DNA from: Psilocybe azurescens
Taxonomy: Eukaryota; Basidiomycota; Agaricomycetes; Agaricales; Agrocybaceae
Assembly: GCA_023853785.1 (NCBI GenBank)
Contig: JAJIRX010000941.1
Location: 62,001-126,000, forward strand
Length of the DNA: 64,000 nucleotides
Reading direction: 5' to 3'
Shown in pieces: positions 21,491 to 31,652 of this stretch. The translations under genes and the position numbers were made by a program. Every line of letters begins with the position of its first letter. Position 1 is the stretch's first letter. The notes beneath the pieces are model-generated. The model had not been told where the DNA came from. It ran no database searches and saw only the letters and a program-made list of their open reading frames with translations.

Positions 21491-23639
21491 CCTTTCTGTG
21501 ATCGCTGGTATTACAGAGAGCACCAAAAAATGTCCTAATGACATATTAGAAAAGACGAAATAACATACAAAAATGGCGTAAATGGCCACGACCCCAGTCG
21601 TTCACACACACCGACTGGATAAAACATGAAGAAGTTTGTATTCGGTGATAGAATGAACGACATCTTCTTGATTAAAACCTCACACAGCCAATTGTAATCG
21701 TTCTGTGGAGTAGTTTTGACATAGGAAAATCTTTTCGCAGGCATTTCAACTCAAAATGACGCATGGATGCTGTATAGACCCAGAAATAGTAGCTGTTGTG
21801 CCCAATGTGGGACCTGGATGGCGACTTAGCTGAGCTTATGAATGGGCATGTTTTTAGATATCAGCATCATAAGTAGTCTCATGGCAAAGTAGGCAGTGCA
21901 ATCATAAATATTCCATAGCTATCCAATACGAAAGCTGATTTAGTTATCAGTGAGGATCATTAAGATTTCCGAAGTGATTAATTTATGAGGCGATTTACAT
22001 GATGGATGACTCTAAAGTCAAAGGCTATTTATAGCTCACCGCAGTAAGCCATCAGATCTGCGGGTCGTCGAACGACACAAGCGCTTTTGCCAAGACCCGA
22101 GATCATAGTGAACTGAACTGCTTAGTATACCAGGCCATTTTGTTCCACTGTAGACGCTATCGTACAAACTTCAAACTTGCAAAGTAGAAATGTGGTCAAA
22201 CGTGTATGCTCAGATGAAAATAACACAGAGTAGTCAGTCGCGCACACAGTCTGCCAGAGTGGAGCCCCGGGAAGTCTGATATTATTGAACTTTATTCTAG
22301 CCCGAGGATTACATGCTAATGCCTCATATGTTCTTGGGAAATAAGAAAGCTTAAAATACACGCGAGCCGGATCAACGGTACAACAAGCAAAATATCCATA
22401 AATTCGGAACCGCGACGCGTGCTCAAAGTTTACTGGATTTTGCAAGCTGTTATATAGATGGTTAATTTTGTTGGCGAGGACTCAAAAGTGTTACCTAAAA
22501 TCCACATTTACTTAAAGAGAACCAGCACCCCCGTAGATACTTACTATGCTGTGTTATGTCAACACATGTGATGATGTTCGATTGGTTGTGTCCGATTGGA
22601 CAATCTGGACCGTATTTCCCTCGGTTTCCTTACCTTAGAGAGCTGCAGAATTCCCCATTAGTGATTTTTTTGTTTTGCTAGTTGAGCACATCCTCGAGAA
22701 CCTTTCACTCTCTATAGTCTATTGTTGCCGCGGCTGCACCTCTCCCAATCATGATGACCGAGAGATGGGTAAGGTGATTAAAGTGGCTAAATTATCGGAT
22801 ACAATACCCATGTTTGTATACGAACACAAACCTCGTCTTAAAGAGATTCTTCCTGGACGATTGTCGGAATTGAGCGCCTCTTACTGCTTTCCTGGGGTCA
22901 TCCCACATGATCATAGTGGAGCAAATTGCGAACGCGACATACTGGAGCTATTAAAAGCCATCCAACCACACCGTCAGGTTGTTACTGGTGCTCGGACCCT
23001 ACTCTAGACTTGAAACCCCTGTTTACTAACTCGATGAGAACCAGTTGAACAGGTATTTGATATCTTCATAACTGAGCGCTTTCACCCAACTAGCATCGTC
23101 GATGAGTAGTTGAACCACGTGCATGAGGTATTGAGAGGATGATTGCATACGTCATTTATTTGTTAAATCTTTTGATTTCACACAACCAGACACCATCGCG
23201 GTTCTTTCCTTTCATTGTTTCTTGCAATTGTCTTCGTCAGTCCTCTTCCTCGAACACACGAAACACCATATTCGGCTTGTATAAATCATATGAACACGAA
23301 GCCGTTAAGTGCACAAAGATGATCGATTCTTGCATTTGCTCAAGACCTGCTACGTGCATTTTCCAACCCTCAAACGGCTCTGATACACGTTCAACATCAA
23401 TTTGACATCAACCCAAATTGACTCTGTAGATCGGACAACGACCGACTACAATCCGATCTTTTTCATCTCTGGCAGACGGATAGGTCATGCTCAATACTCG
23501 CCTCCAACCCAATCCTCCCCGAAGATGTTCCCCCCGCATACCTAATACACCTCGGAATATTGTCGCAACGCGCCCTTGACGATTCTTCGCGTAATTTGAC
23601 TTCTCTGAAGTGGCTACACGGAGTCTTTTATTTTGCCCA
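21491..23639. other. intergenic region with unassigned open frames
   Basis: A 107-codon minus-strand frame (22122-22445) and a 110-codon plus-strand frame (22675-23007) occur here. Neither has a recognisable domain, signal peptide or splice pattern, and they are not called as genes. Confidence 0.4.
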
Positions 23640-23646
23640 TATAAAA
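23640..23646 (+). promoter_or_regulatory. TATA box of the GH131 gene
   Basis: TATAAAA 60 bp upstream of the ATG at 23706, which is the start that gives a proper signal peptide. The upstream in-frame ATG at 23646 overlaps the box and is therefore unlikely to be used. Confidence 0.6.
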
Positions 23647-23705
23647 TGGTTCGTCGTCTACCATTTTTCATTCCATCAAACGCTCAATCGGTACTGTTCA
23701 TCGTC

Positions 23706-25015
23706 ATGAAGGCTGCTTTCTGTTTGTCGTCGCTCTTGGTATCTCAGGCTATGGCCGGGACCGTCATCTGGAACGGGTTTTTCAATTCATCGTTCACCGC
23801 AGCCACCTTCGATAAATGCACGTTAACTCATGAAACTTAGGTGGTGCGACTTGCTGATATATGGTGTGTTTAGGGTCGTGGTCAAACCAAATCGCACCCT
23901 GGCAATGGTACATCCACGGAAGTGGCGCTACTTCGACATACCTCGGTGTATCGTCCAGCTTCAAAAATCCGGCTGACACCACTGATGCCCAGGGTCTCAG
24001 GACCACCATTGTGCGTAAACATCATGGCTTTTTGTTTTCTCTGTCTGACACATCATATCAGGATGGAACTGCATTCTGGAACGGTCAAACTATGGAACGC
24101 ACTGAGGTCATCCCCCAGACAAGCTCCAACTTGGGAACTGGTCACCTTTACTACCACTTCTCCCTCTCCACATCCTCTACCAATGCACCAAACCCAGGAT
24201 TCGAACATCAGATTGCATTGTGAGTCAATATACCCTCATTAACACACATTCTCCTCCCTGACATCAACGACTCAAAAGCTTCGAGAGCCACTTTACCGAG
24301 CTCAAATTCGGCTTAATCTCGGGTGAACAAGGAACATCCGACCCCCTCCTGCGTTGGGACATCGGTGGAGTCTCGCAATGGACGACCACGCTCACACCCA
24401 ACACCTGGTACAACTTCGCATACGACATCGATTTCTCCGCCAACACCGTCGGATTGTGGTTCTCCACCGGCTCGTCCCCGCTCACGCAGATCGTCGCGAA
24501 CAAGCCCGCGAGCACCTCCACTAACTCGGCAGATTGGCATATCGGTGTCCTCCGTCTACCTAACGGTGGAACCAACGCCACGCCTGAGGATTGGTTCTGG
24601 TCTGGGGTCTTCGTCGAGCAGGCCCCGATTACGACAAGCATTGCCGGACCCAACGCAGGCAGTGCTGCGCCTGGCCCATCGCAAAGCTCTACTGTAGCGA
24701 CACCCCCGCCATCGTCTACCACTACCAAACCTTCCAGCACGTCAGCTCCGGTCTCCACCACCACCACCGCTGCTGGTCCTACGCAGACACAATGGGGACA
24801 GTGCGGAGGAAATGGATACACGTAAGAAACCATCTTAACACGCTGTTGTTCTATTTCTAACCTGTTTGATTCGTTGACAGTGGTCCAACAGTTTGCGCCA
24901 GTGGATTCAAATGCGTGGCTGTCTCTCCCCCATACTACTCTCAGGTATGCTCTACGAACAGTGTGATCGTATATGAACGCTTCATTGATTCTCTTTCTTC
25001 TTCTAGTGCCAGTAA
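23706..25015 (+). CDS. GH131 beta-1,3/1,4-glucanase with C-terminal CBM1
   Basis: Six exons (23706-23817, 23874-24010, 24062-24219, 24279-24821, 24881-24944, 25007-25015) give 340 residues. A signal peptide (MKAAFCLSSLLVSQAMAG) precedes a GH131 domain with its hallmarks: FDKWSWSNQIAPWQWYIHGS, DGTAFWNGQTMERTEVIPQT, YYHFSLS, HQIAFFESHFTELKFGLISG, LRWDIGG and ADWHIGVLRLP. GH131 enzymes act on beta-1,3/1,6- and beta-1,4-glucans. A Ser/Thr/Pro linker follows, then a fungal cellulose-binding CBM1 (WGQCGGNGYTG, CASGFKCVAVS, YYSQCQ-stop), so the substrate is probably cellulose-associated glucan. Intron 1 (23818-23873) must use a GC donor (GCACGT) to keep the WSWSNQ motif in frame. No defects are seen in the coding sequence. 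Confidence 0.93.
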
Positions 25016-25579
25016 ACGAAAGCCTTCAGCGCACCGGAAGTTGGACATGTTGAGTATTTGAGCACAATGTAAAAAATTTTACACCAAATCCAAATGAATT
25101 GACAAACTCTTGAAATCCAAGCATGAATACAATGGAAGCGATGGAAAATCAAATTACAATGCCATCTCGTGTTTTGTGGCATAGAACCATATTCTGCTTT
25201 AAAAGCTACCAGACTTGCTCTCGCAGTCTTCCTTTCCCGTTATCGAAGTTCGCTTGCCCTGTGCTCTTTCACTCAGAGAGGCAATAGACTCCCTAGACGA
25301 CAAGCTGTGTTTTCAAGCAACCCAGTCAGCTATGTTGCCATGAACCAGTACTTGATGTGTATACTCACATGCTGATGACCGATATCACATATACTAAAGG
25401 ATATTCGCTCAACCTATTACAAGGCGATAGATGAGAAAAGAAAACTTACACTGAGATTGGGTCAGGAAAGGTATCATGCTAGCCGTCTCCGTGAGCAAAT
25501 ATCGTGACTGAAATGGGTTGTGGGACTTGGGACCTACAAGTAGTATGTCCCCGAGCAGAAATAGTACTTTAAAGTTCAA

Positions 25580-27215
25580 ATAGCACTTTTGTTAGCCATT
25601 GATGCCGACATAATTTGTCAATGACATACCAGAATGACGCTCATAACAGCACAAAAGCTGCGTTTGAGTTACGTCGCCTATTGAACAAAAATGAAAAATG
25701 AATGGAACAAAATTGGAGGTACCTCGTTGCCACCGCACGATTGATAGCGTACATCGTCAACTTGTCGATGACTGAATCTTTTCCAAGTCTATAGTCCTTG
25801 GACCGATGTGAGTTGAAAATAGAACACAGTGTTGATGAAATGAAGATATCGCAAAGCGCAGACGCAGTTCCTTGAATGGCAGTCGCTTCCTGTAATATAA
25901 AAATATGTAGATCAGAAACTGCGCGTCTACTCAGTGTGGAGAAAGACGCGGACGAGAAGAAACCCTGTTCTCAGCGTGAGTCTTGAATAGGTCTTGCTTA
26001 AGCCCCTGAGTTTAAATATGAGGGTTCTATGTAATGTTGACATGATGGGTAACAGGAAACACGTACATGACGGATACTTGAGCTGCACCACAAGCGTGGT
26101 GAGTTGCTAAATAGGACACTGTTGAGGGTTGTGTTTCGTACCTAGTCCAGCGCCTAATATGAACATTGTCAGATTGAACTTGGAAGACATTACCACGTTG
26201 AAGCTGTACTCACTGACTTGCATCAAGGCTAAAATAATCTACTGAAGGCGTTAGCATGGAGGGAAAGTAGATTTACCTACAACAGAAGACATACAACGGG
26301 GAAAGTAAACAGATAATGCCGAGTCCCCATGCCTCTTCCAACTGAAATACAGGTCAGTCAAAAGAGGAGTGAAGAGTGTCCAAACGCTATACTTACTGCT
26401 CCAGATTTGATTTGCAAAGCACCTGATTAAATTTCCAGTGAGTCAAGATTGCAAACTTATCATAGGAGTTCAAGTATTCAAATATTTAGAACTCACAGTT
26501 GAGCCACGAACGCTGTCAGATACTGTTAACAGACCCAGAAGTGCCAATCGTCAGAGATATTTCGTGATCAGTGGGTGGTTCAAAAGACGTACAACACACA
26601 TATATTCGCCCTATAGTTATAGTTTAGTTCGCATAATTTGGTATCGGAAGGCCAAAAATTCTTTCTACATACCGGGACTGAGCTACGAAGTTCACGTTAG
26701 TGTTTTGATGAAGTAAATGATTAGTACACCTACAACACGATTGTGTCCAGAAGGGCTGCCTTCCCGAGCCTCGTAATGAATGTATCATAGACTTGATGAC
26801 TTGTGAAGACGCTAACCAACGTTGCTAGCGTGCTGAATTCACCGTCGACATCCATGAGCATACAGCAACGAGTTTATTTAGGAGGAATCTTACATGAGGA
26901 TGGTGACTGTCCTCTTTGACCATACGGAATCTTTCCTTGCATATCGTCCAAAATACTGGAGCACCCGTAGCTTGTTTTGCAGAGAGTCCCGTCAGATCTA
27001 GCCGGATGGACCTCAAATACGGAGACATTTACTTACCACTGCTATTCCATAGAAACTATCATATGGAATTGAATAAATCCTAGATTTCGCATAGAGATCA
27101 GTCTAAAAATATGCACTCACACCAGATTAATTAAACAGGCTAGTAAGATTGCACCGTACAGCCCAGCGAAGGTGACAGGAAGTTTGACGGGGTATTTGGG
27201 ATCCTGGACTGCCAT
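25580..27215 (-). CDS. seven-helix membrane protein, DUF6534-like, many small exons
   Basis: A gene is visible only after splicing short exons. Exons 27121-27215, 27037-27079, 26894-26970 and 26734-26832 join in phase: MAVQDPKYPVKL, a helix ending ACLINLVIYSIPYDSFYGIAV, then LQYFGRYARKDSVWSKRTVT and ITLATLVSVFTSHQVYDTF. Further exons encode YLTAFVAQLCFANQIW, then 25723-25889 with GTASALCDIFISSTLCSIF and KDSVIDKLTMYAINRAVAT, then SFCAVMSVIL near 25640. The helix order, the K-D-S-x-x-x-K block after helix 2 and the D-S-x-I-x-x-L-x-x-Y-x-I block are typical of DUF6534 proteins, abundant in basidiomycetes and of unknown function. Exons between 25890 and 26730 and the 3' end are uncertain; the usual SLLATLN ending was not found, so the tail may be degenerate. 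Confidence 0.6.
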
Positions 27216-28669
27216 AGCACTAAACCTAGTATACTGCTGAAGAGGTTAAGGAATGCAATGCTGGGCATCTGTATTGCCAGGTGAGTAGCTTTGTACAATT
27301 ATCGGATGTTCGAAGGCCCGGTAGGTCTGGAGCTCGACATTGGACGATTGCACGTATCTACTGTGATTCCGTATGATCCTGCTTGACATGGAGTGATATA
27401 TCGCTCTATGGGCAGTGTGATTGGCCGGCAGTGAGTCCGAGGAATTTGAGTGGACGTAGGAGAAGCTTCGGTGTCATAACATTACAACACTATGTGAGAC
27501 ACACCGTGCATTTCGAAAGCTACTGTAAGATCTCAGGGACTGGTGGTTAGGTTTTCCAGTCCCAAGATTGCCGAGAATTATAAAACATTCCTAGAAATGC
27601 GGTTCATTTTCTTTGACTCTCCTTTCGGGATTTCAATAATCGAAAACGAACCTCCGTAATTGCCACAGTCCAAGTCTCTCACCCTATGATGGCTTTCTAA
27701 TATCCTCCGATTATCGGGAGCAGGCCATAGAAGGTCATATTTTACTGAATCTTCTACGGATATATATTTAACACGATATGCCCATCACGAGGACAAGGCC
27801 TGACAAGACGTACCGCACTGTCCGAGTTTCCAATTAACCCCGACGATATTTATATGAGTAAGCGATCATTCTCGCCTCGACCACCACTGCTATAATCTTC
27901 TAAGTTGGGTACAAAGACATCAATGTCGTGTACCGTCCGCAACCAACGCTTGTAAAAGGTCCTGAGCTGAAGTTCGTCGATGACGGCCCGTCCGGAACCT
28001 TCTCAAGACGTTGTCGGTCCTGTAACTCGACGTTACTATTCAAAGACTTTGAACTCCTCAGTTGCCTTCAACTTAGAAATGCACCTACAGTCATGTAGCA
28101 GGCTACCCACCTTATAGAAGGAGCAGCTCTATGCCTGAATACAAGCCCAAAGAAGTATTTCTCTCGGGACAGAGTATGCTGTTAGTAGACGTATCCCAAC
28201 ACCCCTTCAGTGAACTCACACCAAAGTATGTAAATATACATTCTATCATTAGGACTGCGAAGCCTGAATGTATCCCCTGCGTTCTGCGGCAAGAACTGTG
28301 TAGGACTTAGCGGGGACAGACGTAGACATACTCCACACACACGTCTCCCTTTGCCAGCGCGGTACAGAGCGGCTCGCTGGCGGGTCGAAGCGCCAGTGCG
28401 GATATTTATGCTGACCGTTCAGGTGACCCAACGAGATTCACCGCTTCACCACAGGGCACCACGTCGGCTGCACGTCGATTCTTATTCTTATGTCTTCTCA
28501 TCGAAATTTCGAAATGCTGCAGGGGTTCTTATTTAAAATGCTGCTTCGCTTGCTTCAAGTCGCTCGACGACTCCCCATATCCCTACTTACCCCACTCCCA
28601 CTCTCACACCATCCCACTCCGCCTTCACATCGAACCCCAGTCCCTAGTGATTCGACACAAACTTCAAAA
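27216..28669. other. intergenic region
   Basis: This is the shared upstream region of the divergent seven-helix and GDSL genes. No additional gene is supported. Short open frames near 28249-28536 have no recognisable content. Confidence 0.5.
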
Positions 28670-30218
28670 ATGGCTCGACAATCGACTTCGAGATTGTTTT
28701 CGGCATGTATCGTCCTCTTCGCAGCCCTGCAGTGGCTCGCAACCGGCGTGCAAGTAGTACATGCCAAGCCTCCTGGCAAAAATCCTGGCCCACCAGCCGG
28801 GCATTGGGTGAATACATGGACGTCCATGCCCCAGCTCACCGAATCTGCGAACCTACCCCCTCCTCCCTTCGTAAGTCCTCTGTTACATTTAGTCGTGTAA
28901 GGATAGAATTCATCGAAAAAAAAAAACGCACTCGAACCCTCAACTCAACAGAATAAAACCAACTCGGTCTTCGCAAATTCCACCATCCGACAAACCATCC
29001 ACACCTCGATCGGCGGCTCCCAATTCCGCGTGCGCATATCCAATGTGTTCGGCACAACCGACTTATCCATCACCCAAGCCTCCATCGCGCTCCCCCCTCT
29101 CCGGCGCCGCCGGCGTCAGCACCATCCAACTCAACACCCTCAAGGCCCTCACATTCAGCGGCAACGCCAGCATCATTATCCCGAATGGCGGCCTGGTAGT
29201 GTCGGACCCCATTGATTTTGCGGTGGGCGCGCAGCAGATGGTGACGGTGTCGCTGTTCCTGGCGCAGGGCCAGCCTAGCAACTTGGTCACTTCGCATCCG
29301 GGGAGCAGGACGACGAGCTGGTTTAGCTTTGGGAACTTTGTGAATGCGGAGAAGATGACGGATGCGTCGTTGCAGAGCGTCGCGCATTGGTGAGTGTTCC
29401 TTTGATCGGTGACGTGTTTTGGGTTCGTGCGGACGATGAATTTGACGGTGTTGTGCAGGTACTTCTTGAGTGCTTTCGAGGTTTGGTCCCCAGTTGATAC
29501 CAGTGCCTTCGCTATCGTGGGAGATAGTATCACCGATGGCAGAGGAAGCGACGACAACAGCAATAACAGGCGAGTCGAACGAACATACATATCACAGCCC
29601 TGCCTAACTCCTCCAAAAGATGGCCTGACCTCGTCCTCGCCAAGATGCAAAGAACGCGGCCACTTCGAACATCGCAGTGGTAAACCAGGCCGCAGGAGGG
29701 AACCGCATCCTCGCCGACGGCCTGGGGCCTAACGCCCTAGGGCGCATCGACCGCGACGTCCTCGCACAGTCCGGGACCAAATTTGCGATGATCTTCGAAG
29801 GCGTGAACGACATCGGCACCGCGCCCGCGACTGTCAAAGACCAGCAAGCCGTCGGCGACCGGCTCATCCAAGCCTTCAAGCAGATCTCCACGCGCGTGCA
29901 CACGTTCGGCATCCCTCTCTTCGCAGCTACGATCACGCCGTTCTCCGCCCCCAATGCGACGATCCAGCCGTACTCCGACCCAACGAGGGAGGCTACGAGG
30001 CAGAGGATTAACAATTTCATAAAGACGAGTGGGATTTTTGATGCGGTGATTGATTTTGATGCGGTGTTGAAGAACCCTGCGATCCCGAGCCAGCTTAACC
30101 CGACGTTCAACTCGGGCGACTTTTGCATCCGAATGTGGCTGGTTATCAGGCAGTGGCAAATGCGTTCCCGTTGGATATTTTTGAGCAGTTTTCGGATGGT
30201 GTAAGTGGGTTCGAGTAG
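28670..30218 (+). pseudogene. secreted GDSL/SGNH esterase-lipase with three one-base indels
   Basis: Exons 28670-28870, 28952-29389, 29459-29569 and 29620-30218 encode a signal peptide, then HWVNTWTSMPQL, VFANSTIRQTIHTSIGG, the catalytic serine block AIVGDSITDGRGS, the glycine block AAGGNRILADGLG, the oxyanion Asn in EGVNDIG, and, in a shifted frame, the final DFLHPNVAGYQAVA with the catalytic His. The family hydrolyses esters outside the cell; the substrate is unknown. Three single-base changes interrupt the frame: an extra C in the six-C run near 29095, a missing A near 29651, and a missing T in the run near 30125, which removes the catalytic His and ends translation at 30204 instead of 30218. 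The third intron (29570-29619) has a GC donor (GCGAGT). Whether the gene is dead or the sequence wrong cannot be settled here. Confidence 0.85.
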
Positions 30219-31234
30219 AGGGTTGAGGAGCTTTGGATTCGTGTACTTGACAAAGAAGACAATGTATTTTGAGCCAACCAAAAATGAATAAGGGTAGACG
30301 AGCTCAAGCTTTATCGAGATGAAAATAATGACGATATTGCGGAGGCATCTCAGCGCCTGTATGATGCATATTTAGCGTCTATATGGCATGGAACCGAAAT
30401 GAATCGTAAAAGCTCACTCGTCAGAGACCGAGACGTCTAATAGGCTTTATCATTGTTTTCGGCTGGCATAGTACCCAGCCGTGGATCTTGACATCATTAC
30501 AGAGTTCTGAGAGAACTTGTCTCGGCCACTGAGCATGCCACGTTGAAAGAAGATCGAGAGGGCACACATACTCTGACGAGAGCCAATGAGTCTGCAGGCG
30601 AGGTCCAGGCAGCCTACTACTTACGTTACGTATAGCAGAGTAATAATAGAAAGATTAAATTTTCTAGCTTCATAAGCGGGGAAGAGAGAGAAAGGTGTAA
30701 GAGTCGAAAAATCATGAAGGTAGTCAAGAGGTGGTATCGAATTTTGCAAGCGGACGATAGCGAGTCATTAGGTTGGTGTTGTTGCACGTGTTTGATCGCT
30801 ATTGTGACGGAAGTGATAATCGTGACTGGTATAGTTTCGGTTAGATCGTTCAATCACACGGAAAGGTGGGTAGATTGAAGCTCAGAGGTAATATAGACAG
30901 GTGTAAGTAGTCTGTGTTCACTGGGGTTTCTAGCTACAATATAGCCTGTATTTATACTGTAGGATAAGGTTCTAGAACTAATTTCAAATAAAGTCCAAAA
31001 GGAATGTTCATGGAGTCGAGGTCGACAAGTAGAATAGATAAGATAAAGAAAAAATGATAGATAGTAGTGTCAAGTCGCCGATAGCAAATTGGGTTCTGTT
31101 GGTCCCAATGACGAGACTCGGTCTACAAGCGCTGCCAGATAAGTGTAGAAGATCATTTTGTATCTCGCATCCTCAAGTGGACAGGATAAACTGCAAACGA
31201 GCCCGCTGGAAACAAAATGCAACCAAAATACGTA
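30219..31234. other. AT-rich intergenic region left of the copia element
   Basis: No gene or repeat is recognised. The region continues at 36601 on the other side of the copia insertion. Confidence 0.5.
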
Positions 31235-31239
31235 GTGAG
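31235..31239. repeat. target-site duplication (left), GTGAG
   Basis: GTGAG directly precedes the left LTR and recurs directly after the right LTR at 36596-36600, as expected for a 5-bp copia target duplication. Confidence 0.85.
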
Positions 31240-31544
31240 TGTTGAATTTACAAGTTGCTTTGTAGTATTTGAATGCAAACCGCGTTTGGCACAAGTGACG
31301 GTCCACCAAGTCTACGGTAACATTACAGTGCTAATTCTAGTCACCCATAACATTCATATATTCTTTGTTAAATACCTTTTCATCGACGTAGCACTCCCTC
31401 AGTCTGTTGCACACGTACTGAGGTGAGTACTCGTCGCTTATTGTGTTCTATACTATTTTACTTACCATCCCATGTAGTTATCTTCTAATAGGTACTACTA
31501 AATATACACAGTCCGTTGCACACATACTGAGTTATCTTCTAATA
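31240..31544 (+). repeat. 5' LTR of copia element
   Basis: It begins TGTTGAATTT and ends CTAATA. Inside, segment A (31403-31422) is followed by a 55-nt intron-like stretch starting GTGAGT and ending TGTAG (31423-31477), then B (31478-31490), a 21-nt linker (31491-31511), and A'-B' without the intron (31512-31544). Confidence 0.93.
31423..31477 (+). other. intron-like segment inside the LTR
   Basis: It has donor GTGAGT, acceptor TGTAG, length 55 nt (typical of introns in this genome) and a TACTTAC-type branch candidate 16-20 nt from the end. Removal would create exactly the A-B junction found at 31531/31532. Confidence 0.55.
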
Positions 31545-31556
31545 GGTTATGGGCCC
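31545..31556 (+). promoter_or_regulatory. half-tRNA primer-binding site of copia element
   Basis: GGTTATGGGCCC is the complement of the anticodon arm of eukaryotic initiator Met-tRNA (GGGCCCATAACC), not of a tRNA 3' end. Drosophila copia primes from such a 5' half of initiator tRNA, so the same mode is inferred. Confidence 0.7.
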
Positions 31557-31652
31557 TGAGAAAGTTTGAACTTACAACATTCATAACTACTTGTTTACCA
31601 AGTGACCTTACTCAGTGCTATCCTATTCCTCATCATCTTCTGTCAAAAAAAA

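Noticed and set aside
22675..23007. 110-codon plus-strand frame as a gene
   Set aside because: No domain, signal peptide, homology or promoter that I can recognise; length is within chance.
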